Origin: Thamnidium elegans
Taxonomy: Eukaryota; Mucoromycota; Mucoromycetes; Mucorales; Mucoraceae
Assembly: GCA_025201345.1 (NCBI GenBank)
Contig: JAIXMG010000009.1
Coordinates: 62,001 to 126,000, forward strand
Direction: 5' to 3'
DNA: 64,000 nt
Below are positions 1 to 12,641 of this stretch, in pieces. Every line of letters starts with the position of its first letter. Positions within the stretch are counted from its first letter, which is position 1. A program made the position numbers and the translations under genes. The notes under the pieces are model-generated. The model had not been told where the DNA came from. It searched no databases and saw nothing but the letters and a program-made list of their open reading frames with translations.

Positions 1-2689
1 AATAAGATATTATAAATAAAGCCCTGCTATATGCTTTTTCTTTTTTTCCCGGTTGATCACACATACTTAATCGTTTAAGAAGTAAGAAAGAGGGGAGGGA
101 ACTAACGATATAAAAGCTATTATATCGACCCACTTTATAAAACACAAGTCTAAAAAGCTCGCCACTTACATGAAGCCTAAATAAAAATGATATGATATAC
201 AAAAACATGTAACTTTAAAAATTGTAGGGTTACTCAGATCAAGAAAAAGGATTTGTTTATTTATTTTTGTACAGACAATGAAATATTATATCCTCAAGTT
301 GTCAGCCTTTAATCCTTGTAATTGACCTACATTTGTATACTATTGGTTTACCTAAAAAAAAGCTTGTATAAAACCTTTTTATAAAAAAAAATCGTTAGCC
401 TGAAATTAATCAGCTGGATAAAAAAAAAACCCCCTTTGGAAACCTTTCAAATAAAGAGGATATATATATATATATATATATATATTAGTTTCCGTTTCTC
501 CCCTGTTTATATGAACTGTGTACATGCGAAGTTTTTATGTTAAAAATACTCTCCTTCCCAATAACATAAACTAAATTACATAATAATAATAATAAAAGAA
601 GTCAGTCAAATTTCAGTTTCTCAGTTAGTAACTATAACAACATAAAAAACCAATTTCCTACAAATCTATTACATACGACTGGAATCCGATTTATTTATAA
701 AATCATGCACCATTTTCTTATATTGTGGATGAATAGATTGATTTAAATGTATAATCTTTTATTATTTAGAAACCATGGAAACTCGAGTTTTTTTCTTTTT
801 CTGTGTCCATTCCCAAATTTTTTTTTTTTTTTTTTTTTTGGATTCCGGTAGTACGGATTGTTCCCAAAATGATAGGCAAATCAATAGCGTTCTCATGTGA
901 AGTTACGTGACACTTTTTCAAATCACATTATATTAATATATATATTTTACCGATCTCCCATATAATTCTATCGTCATAAATTTAATACTTTTATTGCAAA
1001 CCAAATATTATATAGATGCCAGTAACTTTTTATCTTCCTCGTTCCTTTTTTTTTTTTTTTTTTTTTTTTTTGTGTGTGTACTTTGGCTCGAGTCCAGTGT
1101 TCATTATCGCTGTATCAATTTTTACTCTTACCAGTAGCCATTTGTACACCTGTACTTGAAAGGATAATGATTTATGCAATTAAAGTTAATGTTCGGTAAA
1201 AGGTTACCCATTTTTTTTCTTGCAGATCGATTCTTTTTTTTTTTATAAAAAAAAATATATCATGCTTTATTTCTTTTTTTATTGAGCGCGCCACAGAAAT
1301 AGTATACGTGCGTATAAAGAAGAAAGAGATAGGTTCATATATAAAAGCTTTTCCTAATTATTTTAGCCATAAGAGGCCTATATAGAGACAGTGGGAGGAT
1401 CTTACATAACATCTTGATGTAACACATGATTATTACTGATTTCTATTATACCTTTTTTTTTTCTTTTTTTTTTTGGGAACTATAGTTTTTCAAAAGTATC
1501 TGTCAGTTACAAAGGATATTGATAATAGGACCCAGGATATTAGATTAACTCCCCTCCTTCCGCAAAAAAGGTGGGTCTAGGGGACCCTATACGTGAACTT
1601 AAATGCTTCGTAATGTTTCTTTGCCGCTGAGTTTTCGTTGTATGAATATTTTTTAAAACGAAAACAATAGTTCAAAACGTCATGTATTATAAAGTGGGTC
1701 TATTCTTTTCAATTAGGCAGAAAAAAAGTAAAACGAAGTCTAGGCGAAAAATGGGAAAGGTAAAACGAAACAAAAGAATTAATTTTGCTCGGATAAAAGC
1801 TGTTAACTCACATGGTTAGGCAAAAAAAAAACATAGTAAATACACCTTTCTTTTCCTTCTTTTTTTTCTGAGCAGTAATTCATTATGTCTAGATTATTAC
1901 CTCATTACATCACGATATTATCCGTCCTACGTTTAAAGTGATACGACCAGAAGATCCTTTTTATTACTATCATTCTGTGGCTAGTTTATTCACAACCTTT
2001 CTCTTTTGTATAAAGCTATAACTATTTTTTTTAAAAAAGATCATAAGGTATGACATATGTTTTAATGTTTTACATTATAATTAGGATAATATATTAACTA
2101 CCCATTCGGTTAAATATAATTAGAGGGGGTCGCGAACTAGGTTTATATTGTCACATTCGCACCGTTGTTGTCTACATGTATGAATAATATGATTCAGACC
2201 GAGTGGCGTCGTTGTCACTCCTGGTAATACATTTCACGATATAAGCGTATTTTTTGTTTAGGTATGACCAGTACTACTAAACATATCTACTATTACAGTA
2301 AATCCAATATATCTCCTTGTGTAAACTATGGTAACGTCGCTAAATTTACGTAATTTTTTTTTCAGCGGTAATTAGTCATAATATAATATGCGTGTTTTAT
2401 TTCGCAGCAGATAAAAAGAGAATAGAGCTTGTTGATAGTAGAGTGAATTAAAATGCTGTACATTACAGTATAAAAAAAAAGAGAAGCATTTTTATTGAAT
2501 TATAACCTTCAGGCTACATAGGAACAATAATAAGAATAAAACCATATAACATTTTATGAGTAAAAAATCAAAAGTGTGTGCAAGAACCAAATACACAACT
2601 AGACAAATTCGGATAAATATGTATTTTGTCATAATTTCAAACTTACTATATATATATCATAGATAGTTCCAATGATAAATAATGTAGAA
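1..2689. other. Gene-poor AT-rich region
   Basis: I see no convincing gene here. The stretch is AT-rich with frequent stops on both strands. It holds a TA dinucleotide repeat near 462-485 and poly-T tracts near 818-839 and 1047-1070. Short open stretches near 2120-2240 have no recognisable product. Confidence 0.6.
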
Positions 2690-4281
2690 CTCTACCTTTA
2701 AAGTTCTCCACAATATGATTGAGATAGGTGGTAGCAAGGACAACACAAGCAGTAGATAAAGAGCCACTGTAGCCTTTGATGTTACTTCCTTTTAGGGAAA
2801 ATATAACAGATGGATGATCTTTTTAAAATCGGCAAAGGCGAGAGCAATATCGGTTGAGACTTCACTTGTGACATATTTGACTTCTTCAAGTCGTATTTTC
2901 TTTCCTTTATTTTTTTCTATATTATTATTTTAAATGATTAAAAGTTACTACATTGTGATATTTTTCATCAAGAGTGAATCTTAATATAATACTTGTTCAT
3001 ACTTTTTACGTAAAGGGAACACTTATAGTCTCCTTTATTCATATGGCCTGGTTTGCCACAATCGCTACATTTAGTAATAGTTACTCAATAAAATAAAAAT
3101 GAAATGAAAGTATACACGTAAGTGATTTCATGGTAAATTTTAATACAATGCAAAAAAGCAAATGGACCCTTCTCCACCTCTATATGTTTAAGTCGTGTCT
3201 TTTCCTTAAGATATTTTACCGCTTCGACAGATGGCACGTATAGACAAGTTTAAAAGTTCTCTTCCCGCATACTATTTAACGCCCCGAAACGCTAACCCAT
3301 ATTTGGGTGTTACATGTTCGTTTTATAAAAAAAAAGACTACAATGTTAAGGCTTACGAGGTCTATCGTCGTATTCTTCAACCACCAGAAATATCCAAATT
3401 TGCATTTGTTAATGACGTTGAAGCAATTACCGTCAACAAATATTGACCTGGAGATATCCAGAGATTCGTCTATTGTCAACTCGTCGCCTTCTAATACGGT
3501 TAGCATTTTAGTAACATCTAATTCTATCTTTTTTTCTTGATATGTTATAAATTGATTGTACCGAGCCGTCTATTTGAGACTGTACAATGTTATCTTGGTC
3601 TACAGCAATTGAATAGCCATGTACGAAAATGATATCATTTTTTTTATTTACAAAAGATATCTTACCGATAATTTTATGGATGGTTCCGTTCACACTATCG
3701 TAGTGATGAAATACACCACTAACACCAACGGAAAGTTTTTTCAGAGATAACTACAAAATTGTTGTCGCTGTAGTCTCTATCTGAGCCAGTAAAGCGTCCC
3801 TTGTAGATTTCACTGTTAGTAAATTCATTGACAGCGGCTCCACTGCTGACCTCTCCATTCGTCCTCCAGACCCCTCCTTGAGCAATACACCTAGGGATTG
3901 TTTCTTCACCGACATCATGAGACGTATTTTTTCTATTGGCGTGAAATAAACTGCTTCTAATAAATTTGTTATATTGTTCGCCTTTTTCTGCTTCGGTATA
4001 TGGGGACCACCAGCGAATCGAATAATATCATCTTCCAAATGGGCCGGAAGAAGAATCTTAAGACGATTGCATAAAGATCCTTTATTAAGATAAAAAGGTG
4101 TAGAATGAAATATATGCGGCTCATACAAATTGTAACTTAAGGGGGCTACAGGAGCATTGTTTATATTTACTTGAAGGTTTGCTGTTGTAAAACTCGAATG
4201 ATCAATGACTTTGATAAGCTCTTCTATTGTTTTGCCGGCAACGGTTATGTACGAAGAAACATTTGTCGGGATTTTTTCCAT
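2690..4281 (-). pseudogene. Decayed gene of unknown function
   Basis: Reading the minus strand from the ATG at 4281 (MEKIPTNVSSY...) gives about 176 codons of protein-like sequence, with blocks such as DDIIRFAGGPHIPK and FTPIEKIRLMMSV. A TAG at 3751-3753 interrupts the frame. The same frame then continues to 3508 with blocks such as VFHHYDSVNGTIHKIIGKI. Near 3500 the signal moves to another frame (KMLTVLEGDELTIDESLDIS). Weaker coding-like blocks lie near 2690-2900 (YSGSLSTACVVLATTYLNH). One nonsense codon plus at least one frame change argue for a decaying gene, although unrecognised introns could explain part of it. I do not recognise the family. A poly-T run just upstream (about 4297-4316) should not be read as a lysine-rich N-terminus. 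The boundaries are approximate. Confidence 0.4.
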
Positions 4282-4727
4282 GTACAACAGGAAGATTTTT
4301 TTTTTTTTTTTTTTTAATTTCGGCTGGCTTATCTCTTTTCTTTTTATTTGCGTACGTATGTACATTTAATATAAGAACAATTGAGGGTAAATTTATTAAA
4401 AAAAGTGCTTATAAATTACTCGCTAGAATATACATCTTTGACAGTAATGCCACTGTAAGTCTTATTTTTAAGTGAAATCATGTTAAATTCAAATACTCGT
4501 AAATATATATGTTTTTAGTTCAAACATCATCAGTAAATAATTATATGATACAAGTTAAGTATAGTATATTTTTTCCCAGTTTTTTTCGGCTCGTTTCATT
4601 TGACAGGTCCACTATTTCCGTTCCGGAATATATATAGGCCGACAGTACGGTCCGCACAAACTCGGACCGGACTCCATTTTTTTCAATTAGATATATAATT
4701 GTCTCTAATTTTTCGGAGACCGAGTAT
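4282..4727. other. Intergenic region upstream of tRNA-Thr
   Basis: Mostly non-coding AT-rich DNA. It contains the 10-base word CGGACCGGAC at 4663-4672, about 56 bases before the tRNA. The same word recurs at 13031-13040 and 31260-31269. No gene is seen. Confidence 0.5.
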
Positions 4728-4802
4728 GCCTCAGTAGCTCCAATTGGATAGAGCGTCCCTCTCGTAAAGGGAAGGTTGAGTGTTCGAATCACTCCTGAGG
4801 CA
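4728..4802 (+). tRNA. tRNA-Thr (anticodon CGT)
   Basis: This folds as a complete cloverleaf. The acceptor stem is GCCTCAG paired with CTGAGGC (7 of 7), the D arm is GCTC...GAGC, and the anticodon stem is TCCCT/AGGGA around loop CTCGTAA. The T arm is GAGTG/CACTC around TTCGAAT, and the discriminator base is A. The loop places CGT at positions 34-36, which reads ACG threonine codons. There is no intron and no encoded CCA. A T5 run at 4805-4809 fits RNA polymerase III termination. The TTCGAAT loop supplies the B-box core. Confidence 0.95.
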
Positions 4803-4816
4803 TCTTTTTCTTGAAG

Positions 4817-5170
4817 TTACTCAAGTTTGTGTAACATTGTACCGGCTGGTAATTTGTCATAAACAGAAAGAAACGAAAAGTTTGCAAGTAATTTTTGCAT
4901 AAATGCATTCCAGACATTATCGATGAAATAAGTCTCAGAGGGAATCGTTACTGCTGAAAAGAAAAGAAAAAGACAAGAGTGAGCAAACAGGATCCTCTTT
5001 TTCCCTCCTCCCATTATCATAGCGGTATTCTTTCTTACAAGAAGAACATGTTCTAGACTATCCTCGGGTAAATAATACGATCGTACAGAAGTACAAGAAA
5101 TGCGTTTTCTTTTTTTCTTGACAGGTAAATTTAATATAAATATTACATCTTTCTCGGCAAAAAGATTTAC
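4817..5170 (-). pseudogene. Orphan reading frame, unknown
   Basis: The minus strand is open for 117 codons ending at the stop at 4817, although the first ATG is only at 5020. Coding-like blocks include SYYLPEDSLEHVLLV in the upstream half and ETYFIDNVWNAFMQKLLANF near the end. The upstream half looks vaguely like the start of fungal UbiE-type methyltransferases, but no SAM motif follows. The middle (about 4955-5030) reads like intron sequence, with a pyrimidine-rich stretch ending in CAG, yet a simple splice would break the frame. It may be a gene fragment or a chance open frame. I cannot assign a function. Confidence 0.25.
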
Positions 5171-5640
5171 TTATGGATGAACTCAGTTTAACCAGTATCA
5201 AGTAGTTAGCAGCAGCAACAACATGTGTGAGAGAATGACTGAAGCAGCGGTAATTTAAACAAAGGGAAAATGACAGTTACACATCAATGAGAAGATGTGA
5301 TTATAAGTAGGTATCCATGTGTTGATAAAAAATGGCTTATAAAAAAAAACAAACCCCTCTCACAAAAATAAATAAATAAAGGACTAAATATGAAAGAAAA
5401 GATATATATCCTTTCCCTTCGTATACTTTTTTTAATTGAAGAAAAGAAATACACCAAAGAAGTCGCTTGACCTAATTAAGAGGCTTATTTTTAAATTCTT
5501 TTTTTTTCTTTTTTTCACACCAAAAAAATATTTTTTATTTTGTTTTTACTTTCTCTTCTTCCTATTATATACATTCGAAATATAAAAAGAAGAGGAATTG
5601 TAAAAAATAAAATAAAAATAAAATATATATATATAGATAA
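5171..5640. other. Upstream region of the zinc-cluster gene
   Basis: About 470 bases of AT-rich DNA with poly-A and poly-T tracts. No coding signal is seen. It presumably holds the promoter of the transcription factor that starts at 5641. Confidence 0.4.
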
Positions 5641-7434
5641 ATGAATTGTAATACTATGCCCGAAGCTTCTGTTTCAACACCCAACATAATAAATAACGAA
5701 ACTAGAAATGGTTTGCTCTTTCCATGTAAATCTCTACCCTTTTTTATTTATATATATTACCCCACCTATATATTTAACGTTTTTGTATTCCCCTTTTTTT
5801 TTCTATCCAGGCGAAAACTGTAAAAAAGACCAGCTTAGTTGTAACTGTAAGTTACTACAAGAAAAAAAAAAAAAAAGAAGCGTGTAATATTAACGTTATA
5901 TACATATAGCCACTATACCTTGCTCGAGTTGTATTTCTCGAGGTAAATCGGACAACTGTACAATCATAACGACTGTTCCAAAAGCCCAACCTGAAACAAC
6001 AAAGACAACCACATCACCAGCCAAACGTGGATATAAATCACACGTTCCAAGCGCTTGTACGTATACAAAATAATTAACTTGCAAAAAAAAAAAAAAAAAA
6101 CGAAATAATAAATTAGTCATGTAGGCTCAAATTGTAAAATAGCACATCTAGCATGTGACGGTGAGTAGGTACATGTATATGCTTTTTATCTAAAAAAATT
6201 AACACGTTTTGTATATTTTAGTATCTCGACCTTGTCAAAGATGTATCACCTTAAAGAAAGCTGACACATGCCAAGATATGCAACATAAAAAAAGAGGAAG
6301 ACCAAAGCTCCGAGATAAGAAAGTTTATTCATCAAATGAACATAATTACAAAATTTTATATGGAACTATACAAACGCCTTCTATTTCAGCGAATAGTTCA
6401 AATAATAGAAATATTGTACCAAATATTCAGGCACCACCGTTTAAAGGAAAGCTACAAAACACTGTTAAACGTCCACCAGCTATTTCATTTATTCATGAAC
6501 CTATCGAATCTTTCCAGTCAACTCATCATTCACTACTAGACACTCATAATCAACAAGACATCCCTAGGATTCATCTAGCTTATGATTACAATACCAATAA
6601 TATGTTGCTAGATGCATTACCAACCACACAACTTTCGTCTGTTCTTTTGCCTCCACAACAGCAACAGCAACAACAACAACACACGATTTTTGATTATAGT
6701 AATAATATTACTAATCCAATTCTATTAAATAACGGTAATAATAGTAATATCATTACTAATTTTGAAACCAAGAACGATAGTATCGTCGATGAAAACTTAA
6801 CCATCATTATGTCAATGGAAGTATGTTGCGCCAAAGTATCCAATGATACTATTAAATGCTGGGGCTACTACCCTCAAGAACTAGCACATCGATCATTCTA
6901 CGATTTTATTTCACCTAAAGATTCAGATCGTTTAGCGCGACTTCATAGACTTTTATTAGATAACGCAATGGATACGATAAAGAATACTGCATCTGCTTCT
7001 CCTCTACCACCTACTGAAAGAACCACGTCTTCGTTGTTTAGTAACACAGACCAAACCATATTAAGCGTTATAGCCAACGGATCTAGGTCGTTTTCAGACT
7101 CGATTCATATAAAAAAGCGATGTGGCGAATATGAATTGTATAAGGTCGTAGTCTACATTGGAGGCGGACTTGGTGCTGACTTGTATGATATCACCAGTTT
7201 CTCTAAGCAATACATTGTAGCTCAGTTTAGAAAGCATGAATACGAGGTTATTCCTCCATCAGTAACATCGTCAGTCCTATCCCCTGACGATTTGTCTAAT
7301 AACACAGAATCGTGTTATCAAAATATAGAGCCAATTGCGGTGTTTTCGCCAATGTCGCCATTATCTCCATCATCTCCTAATATCGCTTATAGTAATGCTA
7401 GTACTACAGTTACTGCTACTACTATTACTACCAC

Positions 7435-7468
<34 letters not shown>

Positions 7469-7951
7469 TACGCTAAGCTAGAAATGTTTAAAAATTATAA
7501 CAGTAGATCGCTATTTAGTCATACACGTAAAGATCATAAACCGCTATCTGCCACCACTAAATTTTCACAGATGTCGATTATACCACCATGTTCACCACCT
7601 AAATTCAATATAGCGCCGATCACGACACAACACCAGAGCAACACAAAACATTATAATAGTAGTTTCTTAAGCCGATTCCCCCCTTCTGCTTCGTCTTCAA
7701 CTGCTGGGCCTTCATCTTCGGTTGCGGTACCTGTCTCTTCTCTTCGGTTAAGAACAACAGATCGTCCTACGGTTACTCACCCTACACAGCAGTACTTTTT
7801 ACAAACGTCAAGTAGTTCGTTAAATGCAGCTGCTTCTGCGGCTGCAAATAGTAATAAGGCAAGACGTAGTATATCAGGTCCTACAACCAGTGAAAGTCCT
7901 TCTACAAACAATCAGAAAATGGAAATGAGTATTCGTTCACTACTTTGTTAA
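5641..7951 (+). CDS. Tandem double Zn2Cys6 transcription factor with PAS-like region
   Basis: Five exons: 5641-5725, 5811-5846, 5910-6056, 6125-6160 and 6222-7951, giving 677 residues. All phases agree. The first cluster has cysteines 29, 32, 39, 45, 48 and 57; the second has 90, 93, 100, 106, 109 and 118. Spacing is identical in both (C-x2-C-x6-C-x5-C-x2-C-x8-C), which is typical of fungal binuclear clusters. The second is followed by a basic KKRGRPK stretch. A PAS-like region starts near residue 294 (ELAHRSFYDFISP). The rest is low-complexity and rich in Q, N, S and T. The second cluster resembles the AcuK/ERT1 type by eye (RPCQRC). The protein is probably a nuclear DNA-binding regulator; its targets cannot be told. 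Exon 1 could instead end at 5710, using a weaker donor. Confidence 0.85.
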
Positions 7952-8244
7952 ATATTTAAACCCTTTTTTCTTTTTTGCTTTTTTCGCTTTTTTTTATTTT
8001 TTTTTAATCGTATTTTTATAATATGAATATGTTTTTTTTGATTGGTTAGTTTTCAGGAAATAAATAAATCTATAAATAAGACAATCAAAAAAAAAAAAAA
8101 ATATATTTCCTACTTCCTTTTTTCTACCTTTATATATTTTTGTAAATATCTAATATATATTTAAAAAAAAGAAAAAGAAAAAGAATCTTTATTAAAGCAA
8201 ATTTTTATTCATATAATCGCAGATACCACGAAAAAAACAGAAAA

Positions 8245-9621
<1,377 letters not shown>

Positions 9622-9811
9622 TTTTTTTTTGTTACTAAAAAAAATAAATAAATAAATAAATAAAAATAAACAAAACAAATTGTATTATATACTTTTATTA
9701 TTATATGATTGGTATGAACGAGAGAGAAAAAAAAAGAGAAAAATTTATATAAAATTATATGAAGGGTTTTAAAAGTTTTGTGTGTCAAAACTATATATAA
9801 TACAGGTCTAT

Positions 9812-10594
9812 TTATTTTTTACCAGCTTTGGTAACTTTTTTGGCATTCTTCTTGACAGGCGTCTTTTTAGCAGCCTTCTTTTGTTCTTGCTCCTTAGGAG
9901 CTTCTTCCTCCTTAGGAGTCTCTTCCTTAGCAGCAGCTTGCTTTGCTGCTTGCTCACGTTCCCACTTTCTTTGCTTTACCAATTTACGGTGTGCCTTTGC
10001 CTTTTCCTTAGCACTCATAACCTTGGCCTTTTTCTTTTCTTCCAAAACCTTTACCTTAGCAGCCTTTTCAGCTTCAACCTTTGCCTTCTTGGCAGCAATC
10101 TTTTCCTTCAACTCTTCAGGTAATTCTTCATCCTCTTCAGGTCCAGGAAGAGAACCGTGCTTTTCTAAATATCTAACTCTTCTGATATGATCTTTACTCT
10201 TCAAGTGAACGTTAACTTGGTCAACATTTTTAAGTTTCTTTTTGGGGCAAACATCACAAGTAAATGTATCGATATGATCATCCTCTTCTTCTCCTTCCTC
10301 CATATCTCCCTCTTCTTCTTCGGAATCTACATCTTCCTCTTCCTCTTCCTCTTCCTCGGAGTCCTCCTCGTCACCAGAACCTTGTAACTTGGCCATTTTG
10401 TTGACGGTACGAATTAATGCTTTACGAGCTTTTCTTTTATGTCTTTTGGTTTGTTCATCGTCAGAGTTATCAGTGTCACTGTCTGAATCAGAATCTGAGA
10501 AGACACCAGCAAGTCTTTCCTCATCGTCATCAGCATCGATCTCTCTTTCTTCAATATGTTGCTTTTCTAACTCTTTACGTACACGTTTAAACAT
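9812..10594 (-). CDS. Acidic C2H2 zinc-finger protein, probably nucleolar
   Basis: A single exon of 260 residues. The start is placed at MFKRVRKELEKQ (10594), because the reading frame upstream is only a poly-T tract read as phenylalanine. One zinc finger uses C113, C116, H130 and H136 (C-x2-C-x13-H-x5-H), a spacing like that of RNA-binding U1C/JAZ fingers. It follows long acidic runs of D and E (about 32-108) and precedes a lysine/alanine-rich coiled-coil tail. That composition is typical of ribosome-biogenesis proteins, so a nucleolar role is inferred. The exact orthologue is not recognised. It is divergently arranged with the TOM20-SET gene; the two share a 446-base upstream region. Confidence 0.8.
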   Translation of the reverse strand: MFKRVRKELEKQHIEEREIDADDDEERLAGVFSDSDSDSDTDNSDDEQTKRHKRKARKALIRTVNKMAKLQGSGDEEDSEEEEEEEEDVDSEEEEGDMEEGEEEDDHIDTFTCDVCPKKKLKNVDQVNVHLKSKDHIRRVRYLEKHGSLPGPEEDEELPEELKEKIAAKKAKVEAEKAAKVKVLEEKKKAKVMSAKEKAKAHRKLVKQRKWEREQAAKQAAAKEETPKEEEAPKEQEQKKAAKKTPVKKNAKKVTKAGKK

Positions 10595-10623
10595 TTTTAA
10601 TAGTTCTTGTTTTTTGATAACAA

Positions 10624-10658
<35 letters not shown>

Positions 10659-11040
10659 AACATGTATCCAATTTCATATCCAAAGGATTACCGGTCACAG
10701 TGGCTGTATACATACAAGTTTCTTTTTTGACGTTTGGTAAAAGAAACTAGAGCCTTATAGGTTTTTACGCTAGCAAAAGGTTTATAGATAAACGAAAATA
10801 TGGCAAATATAAGAAAAGAATAATTTGAACAGGCTGTATGATAGACAGAGTGGTTTCAATTTATTTTGACATATATATGTCCGTACCCCCACAATAATGC
10901 AAAATGTAATTGATTTAACTTCCGTTCGGTCTAGGTAAAGCCAAGGGTAAAAAACAAATATTTTTTTTAGTTTTTTTTTTATTTTCTTTCTTTTTATTTT
11001 ACTACTTTCTTTTTTTCTAAAAAAGACAAAGAACAACAAT
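10595..11040. promoter_or_regulatory. Divergent intergenic region
   Basis: Non-coding AT-rich DNA between two divergent genes, with a poly-A tract near 10627-10654 and T-rich stretches just before 11041. It must hold both promoters. I see no specific factor site. Confidence 0.4.
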
Positions 11041-12641
11041 ATGGCAGTAAAGGCTTCAACTATTGCTCTTATTTCTACCGCCATTGTAGCCACTTTTGGT
11101 ATCGGCTACTTGGTTTATTTCGATCAAAAACGTAGAACTGATCCCGACTTCAAGAAACAGTTAAGTAAGTGGCTATATAAAAATATATTCTCTACCGGCT
11201 AACTTAGTTTTATTTTAGAACGTGAACGTAAGAAGGCTACAAAGATTGTAAAGGAAACTCAAGAAAAAGAATTGGTAACTGTAGAGGCATTAATTACAAA
11301 AGTATTGGAAGCTGTTACACAAGAGACTTTCCCTGAAGCTGCTGAAGACAAAGAAGCCTATTTTATGGAAAAGGTATCAATTGGTGAGGGACTTTGTGCT
11401 CAGGGCGAAGATTATTATGATGAAAGTGTAGAACATTTTTATAAGGCTCTCAAGATCTATCCTGCTCCTTTGGAACTTATTATGATCTACCAAAAGACTT
11501 TACCCGAAAAGGTTTTCCGTATTATTGTTAATCTTATGGCTCTCGAGGTAATTTTTTTTTTCTTGCTTTGTTTTCATGATTGCTAACATTTTTTTTAGCA
11601 ACAAAAGCGTCAAACCGAATTCTATGAATATTTCCCTCCTGCTGAAACAGGTGTCAAGTTCACCGAATTACCTGTAGAAGCTGATAAACCTATTTATGGA
11701 TTAACTGCCAACAAAGATTTTAACGCTGGTGATGTTATCTATAATGAAATCCCATTGATCTCAGCCCTTTATCCTGTATTAGAGGTAAGTTTTTTTTTTT
11801 TTAAACAAAGAGAATCTAGCGCATTTTTTTTTAATTGGGTATCAATATATAAAAAAAGGGCAAATATTGTAATTACTGTACGAAGAGCTTGTCAGAGACC
11901 AAGATCGAATGTACCAACTGTGACCAAGTTTTGTTCTGTAGTCAAGATTGTGAAAAGACGGCATCTCAACAATATCATCAATTCTTATGTACCAACAACA
12001 AATTAACCACTGAACCCAACACAGCATCCAAATTTTTAGATTTTAGCAGAGAAAATAATTTGAAATACCCTCAAATGATTGCTCAATTCTTATCTGGTAT
12101 GGTAGCAGAGGAAGTTGAAAAGAACAAGATAGGTAAGGCTGCTTCTCCTTATAGCGCTTGGGATCACATCGAAAGATTTAAGAGTGGTCCTACTATGGAA
12201 CCCACAGCAGAATCCGCAAAGGAGGCCGCTATGATTAAAGAGCTTTTGGCTTCTAAAGTACCTGGTATCGACGAATTTTTAAACGATGAGATTTATCTTT
12301 TATTAAAGGGTAAATTGAACGAAAACTCTTTCCAACTCCCTACAGCTGAAGAAGAAGGTGTCGAGGTAAAGCAATTAAAATTGAATGATTAATGTATGGA
12401 TATACTCATAGTTTTTTTTTTGTGTACGTTTTTATAGACATCTACTGAGCCTGTTCGTGTATTAGATAGCGAGAAAAAGGGATTAGGTAGTGCCATCTAC
12501 AAGATCTCCTCTTATATTGTGCAATCAGAGTTAGAGAATGCCAATATTTCCGTAGCATTTAAGGATAATACCAATGAGCTCATTGTTACTGCAACAAAGG
12601 ATATTAAAAAGGGAGAAGAAATTAAGACTCATTATACTTAG
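11041..12641 (+). CDS. TOM20: TOM20 fused to MYND and SET domains
   Basis: Exons 11041-11164, 11219-11547, 11599-11784, 11859-12365 and 12438-12641 give 449 residues. The first 160 or so are a normal TOM20 receptor: an N-terminal anchor (about 5-27), a charged linker, then the TPR-like block ending LPEKVFRIIVNLMALE. TOM20 binds mitochondrial presequences on the outer membrane. With no stop, the frame runs into the start of a SET domain (AGDVIYNEIPLISAL) and a MYND zinc finger (CNYC, CTNC, CSQDC, with a final H and C). It ends with the last SET block (KDIKKGEEIKTHYT). Where active enzymes have an NHSC core, this one has SELEN, so methyltransferase activity is doubtful. Separate genes seem unlikely because there is no stop or spacer between the parts. 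Confidence 0.88.

Noticed and set aside
3231..3446. 71-residue open frame on the plus strand
   Set aside because: It overlaps the minus-strand coding-like frame, which has better composition. It has no partner exon and no recognisable motif.
5896..6120. 74-residue minus-strand frame with hydrophobic stretches
   Set aside because: It is the antisense of exon 3 of the double zinc-cluster gene. The plus strand encodes correctly spaced cysteines and good splice sites.
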